Positions 36,765 to 47,728 are shown, counted from the first letter of the stretch. The stretch: DNA of 64,000 bases from Devosia sp. Root413D1 (GCF_001425235.1 NZ_LMEA01000007.1:506655-570654), one strand, 5' to 3'. The notes: generated from the sequence alone by a model not told the origin. Program-made: numbers and translations.

Positions 36765-37178
36765 ATGCTGCAACCAAAACGTACCAAGTTCCGCAAGGCG
36801 CATAAGGGCCGCATCCATGGCAATGCCAAGGGTGGCACGGAGTTGGCTTTCGGTCAGTTCGGCCTGAAGTCCCAGGAGCCCGAGCGCGTTACGGCTCGCC
36901 AGATCGAGGCGGCTCGCCGCGCGATCACCCGCGAGATGAAGCGCGCCGGCCGCGTCTGGATCCGTATCTTCCCGGACCTGCCGGTTTCCAAGAAGCCGAC
37001 CGAAGTCCGCATGGGTAAGGGCAAGGGTTCGGTGGAATTCTGGGCGGCTCGCGTCAAGCCCGGTCGCATCCTGTTCGAAATCGACGGCGTCCCCGAGGAC
37101 GTCGCCAAGGAAGCCCTGCGCCTCGGCGCGATGAAGCTTCCGATCATCACGCGGGTCGTCACCCGCATTGCGGATTGA
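36765..37178 (+). CDS. rplP: 50S ribosomal protein L16
   Basis: 137 residues. [20 protein letters not shown] start and the conserved [20 protein letters not shown] segment near the A-site tRNA. The residue Arg of this loop is hydroxylated by YcfD in some bacteria. Ends just before rpmC. Confidence 0.97.
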   Translation: MLQPKRTKFRKAHKGRIHGNAKGGTELAFGQFGLKSQEPERVTARQIEAARRAITREMKRAGRVWIRIFPDLPVSKKPTEVRMGKGKGSVEFWAARVKPGRILFEIDGVPEDVAKEALRLGAMKLPIITRVVTRIAD

Positions 37179-37183
37179 TCGCC

Positions 37184-37420
37184 ATGGCACGTGCACCCAA
37201 GAAAAAAGTTGAGGCCAAGAGCGCCAACGGCGCCGCCGACCTCCGCGCCAAGACCCCCGATGAGCTGAAGGATCAGCTGCTCGGCCTGAAGAAAGAGCAG
37301 TTCAACCTGCGGTTCCAGCGCGCTACCCAGCAGCTGGAAAAGCCGACCGAGGTCAAGAAAGTCCGCCGCGAAATCGCGCGGGTGAAGACCATCCTCGGCG
37401 AAAAAGCCGCAGCGAAGTAA
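37184..37420 (+). CDS. rpmC: 50S ribosomal protein L29 with N-terminal extension
   Basis: 78 residues from ATG 37184 (a TTG at 37175 would overlap rplP by 4 bp). The L29 core is [40 protein letters not shown]. Before it lies an unusual basic/Ala extension [19 protein letters not shown]. Helical hairpin at the tunnel exit beside L23. SD before the ATG is poor, so coupling to rplP is likely. Confidence 0.92.
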   Translation: MARAPKKKVEAKSANGAADLRAKTPDELKDQLLGLKKEQFNLRFQRATQQLEKPTEVKKVRREIARVKTILGEKAAAK

Positions 37421-37430
37421 GGAGCAACCG

Positions 37431-37664
37431 ATGCCCAAGCGCGTTTTGCAGGGGACTGTGGTCTCCGACACCAATGACAAGACCGTGGTGGTGCGGGTCG
37501 ACCGTGCGTTCACCCACCCGGTGATGAAGAAGACCGTGCGCCGGTCCAAGAAGTACCACGCTCACGACGAAGCCAATGTGGCCAAGGTCGGGGACGTCGT
37601 CTGGATCGAAGAGTCGGCGCCGATTTCGAAGAACAAGCGCTGGGTCCTGAAACCCTCCGCGTAA
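37431..37664 (+). CDS. rpsQ: 30S ribosomal protein S17
   Basis: 77 residues. [40 protein letters not shown] and the [13 protein letters not shown] end are typical of this small OB-fold protein that binds 16S 5' domain. SD aaggag. A 58-bp gap precedes rplN. Confidence 0.97.
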   Translation: MPKRVLQGTVVSDTNDKTVVVRVDRAFTHPVMKKTVRRSKKYHAHDEANVAKVGDVVWIEESAPISKNKRWVLKPSA

Positions 37665-37722
37665 ACCGGAATTTAGGGCTCGCCGAGTAGGCAGACCCCG
37701 AAACTGAAAAAGGCATCAAGCC

Positions 37723-38091
37723 ATGATCCAGATGCAGTCCAATCTCGACGTTGCCGATAATTCCGGCGCGCGTCGTGTCATGTGCATCAAGGTACTCGGC
37801 GGTTCGCACCGCAAGTACGCCTCGGTGGGCGATATCATTGTTGTCTCGGTCAAGGACGCGATCCCGCGTGGCCGCGTCAAGAAGGGCCAGGTGATGAAGG
37901 CCGTCGTTGTGCGCACCGCATTCCCGGTTCGCCGCGCCGATGGCACCGTCATCCGCTTCGACCGCAACGCGGCCGTGCTGATCAACAACCAGGCCGAGCC
38001 GATCGGTACCCGTATCTTCGGGCCGGTGCCGCGCGAGCTGCGTTCCAAGAACCACATGAAGATCATTTCGCTTGCGCCGGAGGTGTTGTGA
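37723..38091 (+). CDS. rplN: 50S ribosomal protein L14
   Basis: 122 residues. [20 protein letters not shown] start and the ending [16 protein letters not shown]. Forms an intersubunit bridge and is the docking site of RsfS. Overlaps rplX by one base (tgATG-type junction at 38091). Confidence 0.98.
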   Translation: MIQMQSNLDVADNSGARRVMCIKVLGGSHRKYASVGDIIVVSVKDAIPRGRVKKGQVMKAVVVRTAFPVRRADGTVIRFDRNAAVLINNQAEPIGTRIFGPVPRELRSKNHMKIISLAPEVL

Positions 38092-38405
38092 TGGCGGCCA
38101 AGATTAAGAAGGGCGACAAGGTCGTCATTCTCGCCGGCAAGGACAAGGGCAAGACCGGTCAGGTCACCCAGGTGTTCCCCGATGCGACCAAGGCCACCGT
38201 GCAGGGTCTGAACCTTGTGCGTCGCCACACCAAGCAGACCGCGAGCCAGGATGCGGGCATCTTCACCAAAGAAGCCCCGATTCACCTGTCGAACCTCGCG
38301 ATCGCCGATGCGAACGGCAAGCCGTCGCGCGTCGGGTTCAAGATCAACGCCGACGGCACCAAGGTGCGCGTCGCCAAGTCGACCGGGGACACGATCGATG
38401 GCTGA
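38091..38405 (+). CDS. rplX: 50S ribosomal protein L24
   Basis: 104 residues from ATG 38091. KOW motif [20 protein letters not shown] at the N-terminus, assembly-initiator protein of 50S. The longer open frame upstream lies inside rplN and is rejected. Overlaps rplE by 8 bp. Confidence 0.97.
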   Translation: MAAKIKKGDKVVILAGKDKGKTGQVTQVFPDATKATVQGLNLVRRHTKQTASQDAGIFTKEAPIHLSNLAIADANGKPSRVGFKINADGTKVRVAKSTGDTIDG

Positions 38406-38955
38406 TACCGTCTATATCCCGCGTCTCCGTGCTCAGTACGACGAGACCATCAAGGCGAACCTGATCAAAGAGTTCGGCTACAAGAACGTCATGCAGGCCC
38501 CCAAGCTCGACAAGATCGTGCTGAACATGGGTGTCGGCGAGGCGGTGAACGACACCAAGAAGGTGAAGTCGGCAGCTGCCGATCTCGAGAAGATCGCCGG
38601 CCAGAAGCCCGTCATCACCCACGCTCGCAAGTCGATCGCAGGCTTCAAGGTCCGCGAAGAGATGCCGCTGGGCGTGAAGGTGACGCTCCGCAAGGCGCGC
38701 ATGTACGAGTTTCTCGACCGCCTGGTGAACATCGCTCTGCCGCGGGTTCGCGACTTCCGCGGCCTGAACCCGAATTCCTTTGATGGTCGTGGCAACTACG
38801 CCCTGGGCATCAAGGAACACATCATCTTCCCCGAGATCAATTTCGATCAGATCGATCAGACCTGGGGCATGGACATCATCGTGTGCACGACCGCGCGCAC
38901 CGACGACGAAGCCCGGGCGCTGCTCAAGGCTTTCAATTTCCCCTTCCGGCAGTAA
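38398..38955 (+). CDS. rplE: 50S ribosomal protein L5
   Basis: 185 residues from ATG 38398 ([20 protein letters not shown]). Conserved [20 protein letters not shown], 5S-rRNA-binding region and [20 protein letters not shown]. Overlaps rplX by 8 bp, so coupled. Binds 5S rRNA with L18. Confidence 0.97.
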   Translation: MADTVYIPRLRAQYDETIKANLIKEFGYKNVMQAPKLDKIVLNMGVGEAVNDTKKVKSAAADLEKIAGQKPVITHARKSIAGFKVREEMPLGVKVTLRKARMYEFLDRLVNIALPRVRDFRGLNPNSFDGRGNYALGIKEHIIFPEINFDQIDQTWGMDIIVCTTARTDDEARALLKAFNFPFRQ

Positions 38956-38976
38956 CGGAAGAGAGAAGGACGAGAC

Positions 38977-39282
38977 ATGGCAAAGACCAGCTCCATCGAA
39001 AAGAACAACAAGCGCAAGCGCCTTGCCAAGCAGCTGGGTCCCAAGCGGGCCAAGCTCAAGGCAGTGGTGATGAACCAGAGCGTCTCGCTCGAGGAGCGCT
39101 TCGCGGCGCAGCTCAAGCTTGCCGCGCTGCCGCGTAACTCGGCTGAGAACCGCGTGCATAACCGCTGCGAGCTCACCGGTCGTCCGCGTGGCTACTATCG
39201 CAAGCTCAAGCTCAGCCGTATTGCCCTGCGTCAGCTCGGCAACCTCGGGCTGATCCCGGGCCTTGTGAAGTCGAGCTGGTAA
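38977..39282 (+). CDS. rpsN: 30S ribosomal protein S14
   Basis: 101 residues, the zinc-free long form: no CxxC pairs, with [20 protein letters not shown] at the C-terminal end. 3' domain head protein. SD agagaagga. Confidence 0.97.
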   Translation: MAKTSSIEKNNKRKRLAKQLGPKRAKLKAVVMNQSVSLEERFAAQLKLAALPRNSAENRVHNRCELTGRPRGYYRKLKLSRIALRQLGNLGLIPGLVKSSW

Positions 39283-39295
39283 GGAGACGAAGACA

Positions 39296-39694
39296 ATGAG
39301 CCTTACTGATCCGATCGGCGATATGCTGACCCGCATCCGCAACGCGCAGATGCGCCGTCGCGATGTCGTCCAGACCCCGGCGTCCACCCTGCGTGGCCGT
39401 GTGCTCGACGTGCTGAAGTCGGAAGGCTTCATCCGCGGCTACTCGGAAAGCAAGATGGACAACGGCGTTGCCCAGTTCGACATCGAGCTGAAGTATTCCG
39501 ACAACGCTCCGGTGATCCGCACCATCGAGCGCGTCTCGCGTCCTGGCCGTCGCGTCTATGCGTCGGTCAAGAACATCCCCTCGGTTGCCAATGGCCTCGG
39601 TGTGTCGATCCTGTCGACCCCCAAGGGCGTGATGGCCGATCATGAAGCTAAAGCCCAGAACCTGGGTGGCGAGGTACTCTGCCGCGTCTTCTAA
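39296..39694 (+). CDS. rpsH: 30S ribosomal protein S8
   Basis: 132 residues. [20 protein letters not shown] and the ending GGEVLCRVF. In E. coli S8 represses the spc operon by binding rplE mRNA. Followed by 56 bp then rplF. Confidence 0.98.
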   Translation: MSLTDPIGDMLTRIRNAQMRRRDVVQTPASTLRGRVLDVLKSEGFIRGYSESKMDNGVAQFDIELKYSDNAPVIRTIERVSRPGRRVYASVKNIPSVANGLGVSILSTPKGVMADHEAKAQNLGGEVLCRVF

Positions 39695-39750
39695 GGCTCG
39701 TTGCCTTGAAGGCGTCGGTGTGACGATTACTCCGAAGGAAGTAGAAAAGA

Positions 39751-40284
39751 ATGTCCCGTACAGGCAAAAAGCCGATTGCTCCGGTCAGTGGCGTCACCGT
39801 CACGATCAGCGATCGCCAGGTCACCGCAAAGGGGCCGAAGGGCGAGCAGTCGCTGACGCTCATGGATATCGTGAACGCCAAGCAGACCGATGACGGCATC
39901 GTCATCGAGCCCGCTAACGAGAGCAAGGAAGCTCGGGCTGCCTGGGGGACCACCCGCGCGCTGATCAACAACATGGTGATCGGCGTCAGTGCTGGCTTCG
40001 AGAAGAAGCTGCAGATCCAGGGCGTTGGTTATCGCGCCGCCATGCAGGGCAAGGATCTGAAGCTGTCGCTCGGCTTCAGCCACGAAGTGGTGTTCAACAC
40101 TCCGGCTGGCATTACCCTCGCGGCGCCGACGCAGACCGAAGTGGTCGTGACCGGCTCGGACAAGCAACTGGTTGGCCAGGTGGCCGCCGACATTCGCGGT
40201 TGGCGTCCGCCGGAGCCCTACAAGGGCAAGGGTGTGCGTTATGTGGGCGAGTACATCGCCCGCAAAGAAGGCAAGAAGAAGTAA
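39751..40284 (+). CDS. rplF: 50S ribosomal protein L6
   Basis: 177 residues with two related domains. [20 protein letters not shown] start; the C-terminal [20 protein letters not shown] is the conserved rRNA contact. Adjacent to the sarcin-ricin loop. SD ggaag. Confidence 0.98.
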   Translation: MSRTGKKPIAPVSGVTVTISDRQVTAKGPKGEQSLTLMDIVNAKQTDDGIVIEPANESKEARAAWGTTRALINNMVIGVSAGFEKKLQIQGVGYRAAMQGKDLKLSLGFSHEVVFNTPAGITLAAPTQTEVVVTGSDKQLVGQVAADIRGWRPPEPYKGKGVRYVGEYIARKEGKKK

Positions 40285-40296
40285 GGAGCGCACGAG

Positions 40297-40659
40297 ATGC
40301 CCATCAGCCTCAAAGGTGCGGACCGCCGCAAGGCCCGAGTTCGCAAGGCGCTCAAGGCTAACGCCAATGGCCGCCCGCGTCTGTCCGTGCACCGTTCGGA
40401 CAAGAATATTTACGCCCAGATCATCGACGACGCATCCGGCCGCACGCTTGCTGCCGCTTCGACTGTCGATAAGGACGTCAAGGCCAAGGTCAAGAACGGC
40501 TCGACCGCCGAGGCCGCAGCCACTGTCGGCAAGCTGATTGCCGAGCGTGGTCTCGCTGCCAAGGTGTCGACGGTCGTGTTCGATCGTGGTGCCTACCTCT
40601 ACCATGGCCGCGTCAAGGCCCTTGGTGATGCGGCCCGCGAAGGCGGCCTGCAGTTCTGA
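40297..40659 (+). CDS. rplR: 50S ribosomal protein L18
   Basis: 120 residues. Basic N-terminus ([20 protein letters not shown]) and the ending [11 protein letters not shown]-like [19 protein letters not shown]. Binds 5S rRNA. SD aaggag. 22 bp before rpsE. Confidence 0.97.
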   Translation: MPISLKGADRRKARVRKALKANANGRPRLSVHRSDKNIYAQIIDDASGRTLAAASTVDKDVKAKVKNGSTAEAAATVGKLIAERGLAAKVSTVVFDRGAYLYHGRVKALGDAAREGGLQF

Positions 40660-40681
40660 TCCGGCGACAAAGGAAAATTCG

Positions 40682-41209
40682 ATGAGAGACGTTCAAGAGC
40701 GCGATAGCGAATTCGTCGACCGGCTGGTTCACATCAACCGCGTCGCCAAGGTTGTGAAGGGTGGCCGTCGTTTCGGCTTCGCCGCCCTGGTTGTGGTTGG
40801 TGATCAGAAGGGCCGCGTTGGCTTTGGTCACGGCAAGGCGCGTGAAGTGCCTGAGGCCATCCGCAAGGCGACCGAGCAGGCCAAGCGCCAGATGATCCGC
40901 GTTCCGCTGCGCGAAGCACGTACGCTGCACCACGATGTGGTCGGCCACCACGGCGCCGGCAAGGTCATCCTGCGTGCCGCCGTTCCCGGCACCGGCATCA
41001 TCGCCGGCGGCCCGATGCGCGCGGTGTTCGAGACCCTTGGGGTCAACGACATCGTGGCGAAGTCGCAGGGCACCGCCAATCCCTACAACATGGTGCGGGC
41101 CACCTTCGATGCGCTGAAGCGTGTTGATAGCCCGCGTTCGGTCGCCGCCCGTCGCGGCCTGAAGGTCTCCGACCTCCAGGCTCGCCGTGGCGAGACCGTC
41201 GAAGCCTGA
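40682..41209 (+). CDS. rpsE: 30S ribosomal protein S5
   Basis: 175 residues from ATG 40682 ([20 protein letters not shown]); upstream open frame lies in rplR. Loop [20 protein letters not shown] is the spectinomycin-site loop and shows no deletion. C-terminal domain with [20 protein letters not shown]. Ribosome accuracy protein. Confidence 0.97.
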   Translation: MRDVQERDSEFVDRLVHINRVAKVVKGGRRFGFAALVVVGDQKGRVGFGHGKAREVPEAIRKATEQAKRQMIRVPLREARTLHHDVVGHHGAGKVILRAAVPGTGIIAGGPMRAVFETLGVNDIVAKSQGTANPYNMVRATFDALKRVDSPRSVAARRGLKVSDLQARRGETVEA

Positions 41210-41231
41210 TTAGGGCTTGGGAGTTAGAACT

Positions 41232-41420
41232 ATGGCCGACAAGACCGTCACCATCGAGCAGATCGCCAGCCCGACGCGCCGTCCGCAGGATCAGCGCGCC
41301 ACCCTTATCGGTTTGGGGCTGAACAAGATCCGCAAGCAGTCGACCCTCAAGGACACCCCCGAGGTCCGCGGCATGATCCGTAAGATCCCGCACCTCGTGC
41401 GCGTCGTCGACGCCAAATAA
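41232..41420 (+). CDS. rpmD: 50S ribosomal protein L30
   Basis: 62 residues from ATG 41232. Core [20 protein letters not shown] and the end [13 protein letters not shown]. Small globular 50S protein absent from some bacteria. 12 bp before rplO. Confidence 0.97.
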   Translation: MADKTVTIEQIASPTRRPQDQRATLIGLGLNKIRKQSTLKDTPEVRGMIRKIPHLVRVVDAK

Positions 41421-41432
41421 GGGACGAGAACA

Positions 41433-41918
41433 ATGACTCGTTTGAACGAACTCCGGGACAACCCGGGCGCCAATAAGAAGCGCGTGCGCGTCGGTCGTGG
41501 TATCGGCTCGGGCGTCGGCAAGACCGGTGGTCGCGGCGGTAAGGGCCAGACGGCTCGCTCCGGCGTCGCCATCAACGGCTTCGAAGGCGGCCAGATGCCG
41601 CTGCACATGCGTATGCCGAAGCGCGGCTTCAACGCTCTGAATCCCAAGAAGTGGAACCAGCTGCGTATCGACCGCATCCAGAACTACATCGACAGCGGCA
41701 AGCTGGACATCAAGGGCGTGGTCGATGCGGCCGCTCTCGTGAAGGCCGGCGTGATCCGTCGCGAGCTCGATGGCGTGCGGCTGATCGGCAGCTCCGGTTT
41801 CACTGCCAAGAAGGTGACCTTCAAGGTTGCTCACGCGACCAAGGGCGCGCTCGCTGCTATTGAAGCAGCCGGCGGCAAGGTCGATATGCCTCAGGCAGAA
41901 GTGAAGGCTGACGCCTAA
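41433..41918 (+). CDS. rplO: 50S ribosomal protein L15
   Basis: 161 residues. Gly-rich N-terminal extension (RVGRGIGSGVGKTGGRGGKG) that penetrates 23S rRNA, then the globular L18e-like domain with GVRLIGSSGFTAKKVTFKVA. Precedes secY by 32 bp. Confidence 0.97.
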   Translation: MTRLNELRDNPGANKKRVRVGRGIGSGVGKTGGRGGKGQTARSGVAINGFEGGQMPLHMRMPKRGFNALNPKKWNQLRIDRIQNYIDSGKLDIKGVVDAAALVKAGVIRRELDGVRLIGSSGFTAKKVTFKVAHATKGALAAIEAAGGKVDMPQAEVKADA

Positions 41919-41950
41919 GAGCGCCTGGCCCCATTCTAAAGGGAGCGACT

Positions 41951-43285
41951 ATGGCGTCCGCAGCCGAACAGCTGGCCAAGAATCTGAACTTCGGGACCTT
42001 CGCGAAAGCGAAGGCCCTTCAGCAGCGCATCTGGTTCACACTGGGTGCGCTTCTCGTTTATCGGCTCGGGACTTACATTCCGGTGCCTGGTATCGACCCT
42101 GATGCCTATGCCGCGACCTTCCAGCAGGCGCAGCAGGGCATTTTCGGCATGTTCGACATGTTTGCCGGCGGCGCCGTGCAGCGCATGGCGATTTTCGCAC
42201 TGAACCTCATTCCCTACATCACCGCATCCATCGTGGTGCAGGTCATCACCACGGCGTCGCCGCGCCTCGAAGCTCTCCGCAAGGAAGGTGAGAGCGGCCG
42301 TCGCAAGATCAACCAGTACACGCGCTATCTCGCCGTGCTGTTCTGCACCGTGCAGGCCTATGGCATCGCCATCGGTCTCGAGGGCAGCCAGGGCGTCGTG
42401 ATCGATCCGGGTTGGTTCTTCCGTCTTTCGACCGTCATCACGCTGGTCGGCGGCACCATGTTCCTGATGTGGCTGGGTGAGCAGATCACCTCGCGCGGCA
42501 TCGGTAACGGCATATCGCTGATCATCTTCGCCGGTATCGTGGCGAACCTGCCGGCGACTGTGGTGCAGACGCTCGAACTGAGCCGTACCGGCGCTCTGCC
42601 GACCCCCTGGGTCGTCGGCCTCCTGGTCATCGCGGTCGTCGTCATCGGCGTGATCGTGTTCTTCGAACGCGCCCAGCGCCGGCTGCTGATCCAGTATCCG
42701 AAGCGCCAGGTCGGCAACAAGATGTTCCAGGGCGATACCTCGCACCTGCCGCTGAAGCTCAACACCGCGGGCGTTATCCCGGTGATCTTCGGCTCGTCCT
42801 TGCTGCTGCTGCCGGCCACCATTGCGTCGTTCGCGGCGCAGGGTGATGCGCCGCAGTGGCTGTCGGTGACGGCGGCGCTGCTCGGTCGCGGCCAGCCGCT
42901 CTATCTGGTGCTGTTCGCAGTCCTGATCATCTTCTTCGCCTTCTTCTACACCTCGATCGTCTTCAACCCGACCGACACCGCGGACAATCTGAAGCGCTCC
43001 GGCGGCTTCATCCCCGGCATCCGTCCGGGCGAGCGGACGGCGACCTATATCGACTACGTGCTGACCCGCATCACGGTGATCGGTGCCCTCTATCTGACCG
43101 TCGTGGCGCTCATCCCCGAGATGATCCACAGCCAGCTCAATGTCAGCCAGTTCATCGGCGGTACCTCGCTGCTGATTATCGTGACGGTGACGCTGGATAC
43201 GGTGACCCAGGTGCAGAGCCACCTGATCGCCCAGCAGTACGAAGGCCTGGTGAAGCGGTCGCGCCTTGGGGGCAAGCGTAAATGA
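41951..43285 (+). CDS. secY: Preprotein translocase subunit SecY
   Basis: 444 residues with ten hydrophobic helices. [20 protein letters not shown] start; TM2-plug region [20 protein letters not shown]; the C-terminal cytoplasmic loops [18 protein letters not shown] and the final [10 protein letters not shown]. Forms the protein-conducting channel with SecE. Overlaps adk by 4 bp (ATGA). Confidence 0.98.
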   Translation: MASAAEQLAKNLNFGTFAKAKALQQRIWFTLGALLVYRLGTYIPVPGIDPDAYAATFQQAQQGIFGMFDMFAGGAVQRMAIFALNLIPYITASIVVQVITTASPRLEALRKEGESGRRKINQYTRYLAVLFCTVQAYGIAIGLEGSQGVVIDPGWFFRLSTVITLVGGTMFLMWLGEQITSRGIGNGISLIIFAGIVANLPATVVQTLELSRTGALPTPWVVGLLVIAVVVIGVIVFFERAQRRLLIQYPKRQVGNKMFQGDTSHLPLKLNTAGVIPVIFGSSLLLLPATIASFAAQGDAPQWLSVTAALLGRGQPLYLVLFAVLIIFFAFFYTSIVFNPTDTADNLKRSGGFIPGIRPGERTATYIDYVLTRITVIGALYLTVVALIPEMIHSQLNVSQFIGGTSLLIIVTVTLDTVTQVQSHLIAQQYEGLVKRSRLGGKRK

Positions 43286-43851
43286 GGCTGATCCTTCTGG
43301 GACCTCCGGGCGCCGGTAAGGGCACGCAGGCAAAGGTGCTGATCGATAGCTACGGGATCCCGCAGCTTTCGACCGGCGACATCCTGCGCTCGGCCATCGC
43401 CGCCAAGACCCCGATGGGTCTGGCCGCCAAGGAGATCATGGATCGCGGTGACCTCGTCTCGGACGAGATCGTCAACGGCATCGTCTCCGAGCGGCTCGAC
43501 CAGGATGACTGCAAGGCCGGCTTCGTGCTCGACGGCTTCCCGCGGACCATCCCGCAGGCCGAGGCGCTCGACCAGATGCTGGGCGACAAGGGCATGCAGC
43601 TGGACGCGGTGATCGAGATCACCGCCGACGCCGATGTGCTCGTTGGGCGGATCGCCAAGCGGGCCAAGGAATCTGGTGTTGCTCGTGGCGACGACAACGA
43701 GGAGGTGCTTCGCAACCGCCTCAGCGTCTATCGCGAGCAGACCGCGCCGCTGGTCGAGTTCTACCGCGGCAAAGGCCTTCTGAAGTCGGTCGACGGCATG
43801 CAGCCGGTCGACGATGTCACGGCGGCCATCCGCCGGGCCGTGCATAACTAG
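43282..43851 (+). CDS. adk: Adenylate kinase (short-LID type)
   Basis: 189 residues. P-loop GPPGAGKGT at 7-15, AMP site [12 protein letters not shown] and [14 protein letters not shown], and a short LID (about 125-135, [14 protein letters not shown]) without zinc cysteines. Converts ATP + AMP to 2 ADP. Translationally coupled to secY, the standard spc-operon end in this group. Confidence 0.97.
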   Translation: MRLILLGPPGAGKGTQAKVLIDSYGIPQLSTGDILRSAIAAKTPMGLAAKEIMDRGDLVSDEIVNGIVSERLDQDDCKAGFVLDGFPRTIPQAEALDQMLGDKGMQLDAVIEITADADVLVGRIAKRAKESGVARGDDNEEVLRNRLSVYREQTAPLVEFYRGKGLLKSVDGMQPVDDVTAAIRRAVHN

Positions 43852-43877
43852 TATACCTCGGGGCAGGGGCTCTGCAG

Positions 43878-43906
43878 TTGACTCTGCGGGACCTTGCCCT
43901 TATGAA
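43878..43906 (+). promoter_or_regulatory. Promoter of the alpha operon
   Basis: TTGACT (43878-43883), 17-bp spacer, TATGAA (43901-43906). A small hairpin ggcagc-ctga-gctgcc (43993-44008) lies in the leader before rpsM; in E. coli the alpha operon leader is bound by S4, which is not encoded here. Confidence 0.7.
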
Positions 43907-44026
43907 CCGCGCCAGTCTCATGGATTATCGGGCTGGATTCGGTTCCTCAAAGAGTGGGGAGCGGAATTCCGGTCCCTTGTCGTTATCAAACGGGCAGCCT
44001 GAGCTGCCGACTATAGGAGAGCGGAC

Positions 44027-44395
44027 GTGGCCCGTATTGCTGGCGTCAATATTCCGACCAACAAGCGCGTGGTTATCGCGCTTCAGTACATCCATGGGAT
44101 CGGCGCGAAGTTCGCCCAGGAGATCACCGAGAAGGTTGGTATCCCGGCCGAGCGTCGTGTGAACGACCTGACCGACGCTGAAGTGATCCAGATCCGTGAA
44201 GCGATCGATCGCGACTACGTCGTCGAGGGCGATCTGCGCCGTAACGTGGCGATGAACATCAAGCGGCTCATGGACCTCGGTAACTACCGTGGTCTGCGTC
44301 ACCGCAAGGGCCTGCCGGTCCGTGGTCAGCGTACCCACACCAATGCCCGTACCCGCAAGGGTCCGGCCAAGCCGATCGCCGGCAAGAAGAAGTAA
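44027..44395 (+). CDS. rpsM: 30S ribosomal protein S13
   Basis: 122 residues from GTG 44027 with SD aggaga. [20 protein letters not shown] and the end [20 protein letters not shown] plus a basic tail that contacts P-site tRNA. First gene of the alpha operon. Confidence 0.98.
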   Translation: MARIAGVNIPTNKRVVIALQYIHGIGAKFAQEITEKVGIPAERRVNDLTDAEVIQIREAIDRDYVVEGDLRRNVAMNIKRLMDLGNYRGLRHRKGLPVRGQRTHTNARTRKGPAKPIAGKKK

Positions 44396-44477
44396 TCCGG
44401 GTCGCGGAGCACCTCTCCGCCGTCCTGATGTAGCTGCTGGAACTACGGCAGCGTCGATATCGAACTGAGGAAACAAA

Positions 44478-44870
44478 TTGGCAAAAGCTGAAGCCGCACG
44501 CGTTCGTCGTAAAGAGCGCAAGAATATCACCAATGGCGTTGCGCACGTGAATGCGTCGTTCAACAACACCATGGTCACCATCACCGATGTGCAGGGCAAC
44601 ACCATCTCCTGGTCGTCCTCGGGCGTGATGGGTTTCAAGGGTTCGCGCAAGTCGACCCCGTATGCCGCCCAGGTTGCGGCTGAAGACGCGGCCAAGAAGG
44701 CCCAGGAACACGGCATGAAGACCCTCGAGGTCGAAGTGCGCGGTCCTGGTTCGGGCCGTGAGTCGGCGCTTCGCGCGCTGCAGGCTGCTGGCTTCAACGT
44801 CACCAGCATTCGCGATGTCACCTCGATCCCGCACAACGGTTGCCGGCCGCGCAAGCGTCGCCGCGTCTAA
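44478..44870 (+). CDS. rpsK: 30S ribosomal protein S11 (TTG start)
   Basis: 130 residues. The only start that gives the family N-terminus is TTG at 44478 ([20 protein letters not shown]) after SD tgagga. Core [20 protein letters not shown] and C-terminal [16 protein letters not shown]. Platform protein near the mRNA exit. The rare start may limit its translation. Confidence 0.96.
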   Translation: MAKAEAARVRRKERKNITNGVAHVNASFNNTMVTITDVQGNTISWSSSGVMGFKGSRKSTPYAAQVAAEDAAKKAQEHGMKTLEVEVRGPGSGRESALRALQAAGFNVTSIRDVTSIPHNGCRPRKRRRV

Positions 44871-44889
44871 CCTCCGTTACGGTAGATCT

Positions 44890-44912
44890 CCCGGCGCGCC
44901 CCTCGCGCCGGG
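44890..44912 (+). other. Hairpin between rpsK and rpoA
   Basis: Stem cccggcgcg / cgcgccggg with 5-nt loop, no T-run. Probably an mRNA processing or stability structure. A smaller stem gcggag/ctccgc (44404-44420) lies between rpsM and rpsK. Confidence 0.5.
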
Positions 44913-44973
44913 ATAGGTACATTGCATAGCGGACAGGCGGTTAGGCGGACCGCCCATTTGAAAGGACACCACC

Positions 44974-45993
44974 GTGACCATCCAGCGGAACTGGCAGGAA
45001 CTCATCAAGCCGACCAAACTGGACATCGTTTCGGGCAGCGATAGCGTGCGGACGGCCTCGGTCGTTGCGGAGCCGCTTGAGCGCGGCTACGGCCTGACGC
45101 TCGGCAACGCTCTGCGTCGCGTGCTGCTCTCATCGCTCCAGGGCGCGGCCGTTACCGCGATCCAGATTGACGGCATCCTGCACGAATTCTCGTCGCTTCC
45201 CGGCGTGCGTGAAGACATTACCGACCTCGTGCTCAACGTCAAGGAAATCGCCCTCAAGATGGGCGGCGAAGGTCCGAAGCGTCTGACCCTGACTAAGCAG
45301 GGCCCGGGTGCCGTCGTTGCCGGCGACATCAAGGTTACCGGCGATATCGAAGTGCTGAACCCCGACCTGGTGATCTGCCACCTCGACGACGGCGCCGAGA
45401 TCAACATCGAGTTCACCGTCAACACCGGCAAGGGCTACGTCCCGGCCGACAAGAACCGTCCCGACGACGCGCCGATCGGCTACATCCCGGTCGACGCGCT
45501 GTTCTCCCCGGTTCGCCGTGTCTCCTACAAGGTGGACGCGACCCGTGCCGGCGAGAGCCTCGACAAGGACAAGCTGACCCTGACCGTCGAAACCAATGGC
45601 GCCATCTCGCCGGAAGACGCGGTGGCTTACGCCGCGCGTATCCTGCAGGACCAGCTGTCGGTGTTCGTCAACTTCGAAGAGCCGACCAAGGAAAAGACCC
45701 AGGACACCGTCCCGGAACTGGCCTTCAACCCGGCGCTGCTCAAGAAGGTCGACGAGCTCGAGCTCAGCGTCCGTTCGGCGAACTGCCTGAAGAACGACAA
45801 CATCGTCTATATCGGCGATCTGATCCAGAAGACCGAAGCCGAGATGCTGCGCACGCCGAACTTCGGCCGCAAGTCGCTCAACGAAATCAAGGAAGTGCTG
45901 GCTCAGATGGGCCTGCACCTCGGGATGGACGTGCCGAACTGGCCGCCTGAGAACATCGACGATCTGGCCAAGCGCTACGAAGACCATTATTAA
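44974..45993 (+). CDS. rpoA: DNA-directed RNA polymerase subunit alpha
   Basis: 339 residues from GTG 44974 with SD aaagga. N-terminal assembly domain ([20 protein letters not shown]) and C-terminal domain with [40 protein letters not shown] for UP-element and activator contact. Followed by a structured repeat before rplQ. Confidence 0.99.
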   Translation: MTIQRNWQELIKPTKLDIVSGSDSVRTASVVAEPLERGYGLTLGNALRRVLLSSLQGAAVTAIQIDGILHEFSSLPGVREDITDLVLNVKEIALKMGGEGPKRLTLTKQGPGAVVAGDIKVTGDIEVLNPDLVICHLDDGAEINIEFTVNTGKGYVPADKNRPDDAPIGYIPVDALFSPVRRVSYKVDATRAGESLDKDKLTLTVETNGAISPEDAVAYAARILQDQLSVFVNFEEPTKEKTQDTVPELAFNPALLKKVDELELSVRSANCLKNDNIVYIGDLIQKTEAEMLRTPNFGRKSLNEIKEVLAQMGLHLGMDVPNWPPENIDDLAKRYEDHY

Positions 45994-46004
45994 GCAGGCC
46001 AACC

Positions 46005-46090
46005 GGAGCGTTTTCAGGAAAAGTTGCAGACTTTTCTGGTTCGAAAGCGCGACAACCCAATACGTGGATCACTTCAGCGAAGTGATCCAC
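46005..46090. repeat. RIME-like palindromic repeat, copy 1
   Basis: First hairpin: outer arms gcgttttc (46008-46015) / gaaagcgc (46043-46050), inner arms gaaaagt / acttttc around the loop tgcag. Second hairpin: perfect 12-bp stem gtggatcacttc / gaagtgatccac (46064-46090). The first part shares the core with 56567-56667, but outer arms differ in a compensatory way. Name by analogy only. Confidence 0.7.
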
Positions 46091-46138
46091 AGCACTAACC
46101 GCCCGTCGTGAGACGCCCGGGCCTTAGGGAGTAACAAA

Positions 46139-46567
46139 ATGCGCCACGGTAATTCGAACCGTAAGCTCAACCGGACCTCTGCACATCGCAAGGCCATGTT
46201 CGCCAACATGTCGGCTTCGCTGATCAAGCACGAGCAGATCGTGACCACCTTGCCCAAGGCCAAGGAACTGCGTCCGATCGTCGAGAAGCTGATCACGCTG
46301 GGCAAGCGCGGCGACCTGCATGCCCGCCGCCAGGCCATCGCCCAGATGCGCGATGAGACCCAGGTGCAGAAGCTCTTCGCCACCATCGGTCCGCGCTACA
46401 AGGATCGTAACGGCGGCTATATCCGCATCCTTAAGGCCGGCTTCCGCTATGGCGACAATGCCGCTCTGGCGGTCATCGAGCTGGTCGATCGCGACGTCGA
46501 CGCCAAGGGCCTCGACTCGGGTCCGGTCGAGGCGCGCGAGACCGACGACGAAGCCGCCGCGGCGTAA
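46139..46567 (+). CDS. rplQ: 50S ribosomal protein L17
   Basis: 142 residues. [20 protein letters not shown] start and [20 protein letters not shown] core. The C-terminal [12 protein letters not shown] tail is extra to the E. coli protein. Last gene of the alpha operon, 145 bp after rpoA with the repeat in between. Confidence 0.98.
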   Translation: MRHGNSNRKLNRTSAHRKAMFANMSASLIKHEQIVTTLPKAKELRPIVEKLITLGKRGDLHARRQAIAQMRDETQVQKLFATIGPRYKDRNGGYIRILKAGFRYGDNAALAVIELVDRDVDAKGLDSGPVEARETDDEAAAA

Positions 46568-46590
46568 GGCCGAGGTATTCGGTAGAGATC

Positions 46591-46622
46591 AAAGGCGGTC
46601 CGGTTTTCCGGGCCGCCTTTTT
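46591..46622 (+). terminator. Intrinsic terminator of the alpha operon
   Basis: Stem aaaggcggtccgg / ccgggccgccttt (one mismatch), tttt loop, tail ttttt. Confidence 0.92.
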
Positions 46623-46683
46623 GTTTGACCACGGAACATAATCCACGCCGTAATGGCGCAAGTACTCGATTGGGGAGAGTGGA

Positions 46684-47727
46684 ATGTCGGATCAGGGCCT
46701 CATCCTCGTCACCGGCGCGACCGGTTTCGTCGGCAAGTGGACAGTGCTGGAGCTGCTGAAGGCCGGCCACCGCGTGCGCGGCACGGTGCGCTCGCTGGGG
46801 CGCTCCGAAGAGGTCCGGGCGACGCTGCTGGGCGAACTGGGGCAGGGGCCGCTTGAGCGCCTGGAACTGGTGGAAGCGGATCTGCTCGACGACAAGGGGT
46901 GGGCCAAGGCGATGCAGGGCGTCGCCACCGTCATGCACATCGCCACCGCCATCCGCGCCGATGAACCCAAGGACCAGAGCCTCGTGATCCGCCCGGCGCT
47001 CGAGGGCACCCAGCGGGTCTTCCGCTTCGCCAACGACGCCGGCATCAAGCGCATCATCATGACCTCCTCGATCGCCACGGTTGGCTACGGCCATGGCCAG
47101 ACCAGCGGCCGTCGCGTCTACGACGAGACCTACTTCACCAATCTCGACAACATGCGCTGGACCTGGGCCTACTGCATCGGCAAGACCAAGGCGGAGCAGT
47201 TCTCCTGGGATTTCGTGAAGCAACACGGCATCAGCCTCACCACCGTCCATCCGGGCGCCATTATCGGGCCGGCGCTCGATAAGGATGCGAGCATCTCGCT
47301 GCAGATGGTGTCGGGCCTGCTCAATGGCTCGACACCGGCCATGCCCTCGAACGGCTTCTCGATCATCGATGTGCGCGACGTGGCGGCGCTGCATCTCGCA
47401 GCCCTCGACAAGCCCGAGACTGCCGGCCAGCGCTATCTGGCCACGGCCGAGTATGTGCCATTCCCCGAGGTCGGCAATATCCTGCGCGCCGCGCACCCGG
47501 AATGGAACGTCACCAGCAAGACCGTGCCGGACTGGATCATCAAGCTGATCGCCTCGTTCGGTGGGCCGGCGCGCCAGATCATCAACGACATCGGCAATGA
47601 GAAGGTGTTCGACGGCTCGAAAGGTGAGAAACTGCTGGGCCGCAAGTTCATTTCCGCCAAGGATTCGATCCTCGCCACCGCAGACAGCGTCATCCGCCTC
47701 GGACTGGTGAAACAGAAGACCACCTGA
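46684..47727 (+). CDS. NAD(P)-dependent aldehyde reductase-like protein (extended SDR, DFR type)
   Basis: 347 residues. TGATGFVGKW near the N-terminus (10-19) binds NAD(P), then VEADLLDDKGW; the catalytic YxxxK is YCIGKTKAE. Resembles dihydroflavonol-4-reductase/ketoreductase family members that reduce aldehydes or ketones. It overlaps nothing but ends 1 bp before the dld GTG, so the two are likely co-transcribed, which suggests carbonyl or lactate-related metabolism. Confidence 0.82.
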   Translation: MSDQGLILVTGATGFVGKWTVLELLKAGHRVRGTVRSLGRSEEVRATLLGELGQGPLERLELVEADLLDDKGWAKAMQGVATVMHIATAIRADEPKDQSLVIRPALEGTQRVFRFANDAGIKRIIMTSSIATVGYGHGQTSGRRVYDETYFTNLDNMRWTWAYCIGKTKAEQFSWDFVKQHGISLTTVHPGAIIGPALDKDASISLQMVSGLLNGSTPAMPSNGFSIIDVRDVAALHLAALDKPETAGQRYLATAEYVPFPEVGNILRAAHPEWNVTSKTVPDWIIKLIASFGGPARQIINDIGNEKVFDGSKGEKLLGRKFISAKDSILATADSVIRLGLVKQKTT

Positions 47728-47728
47728 C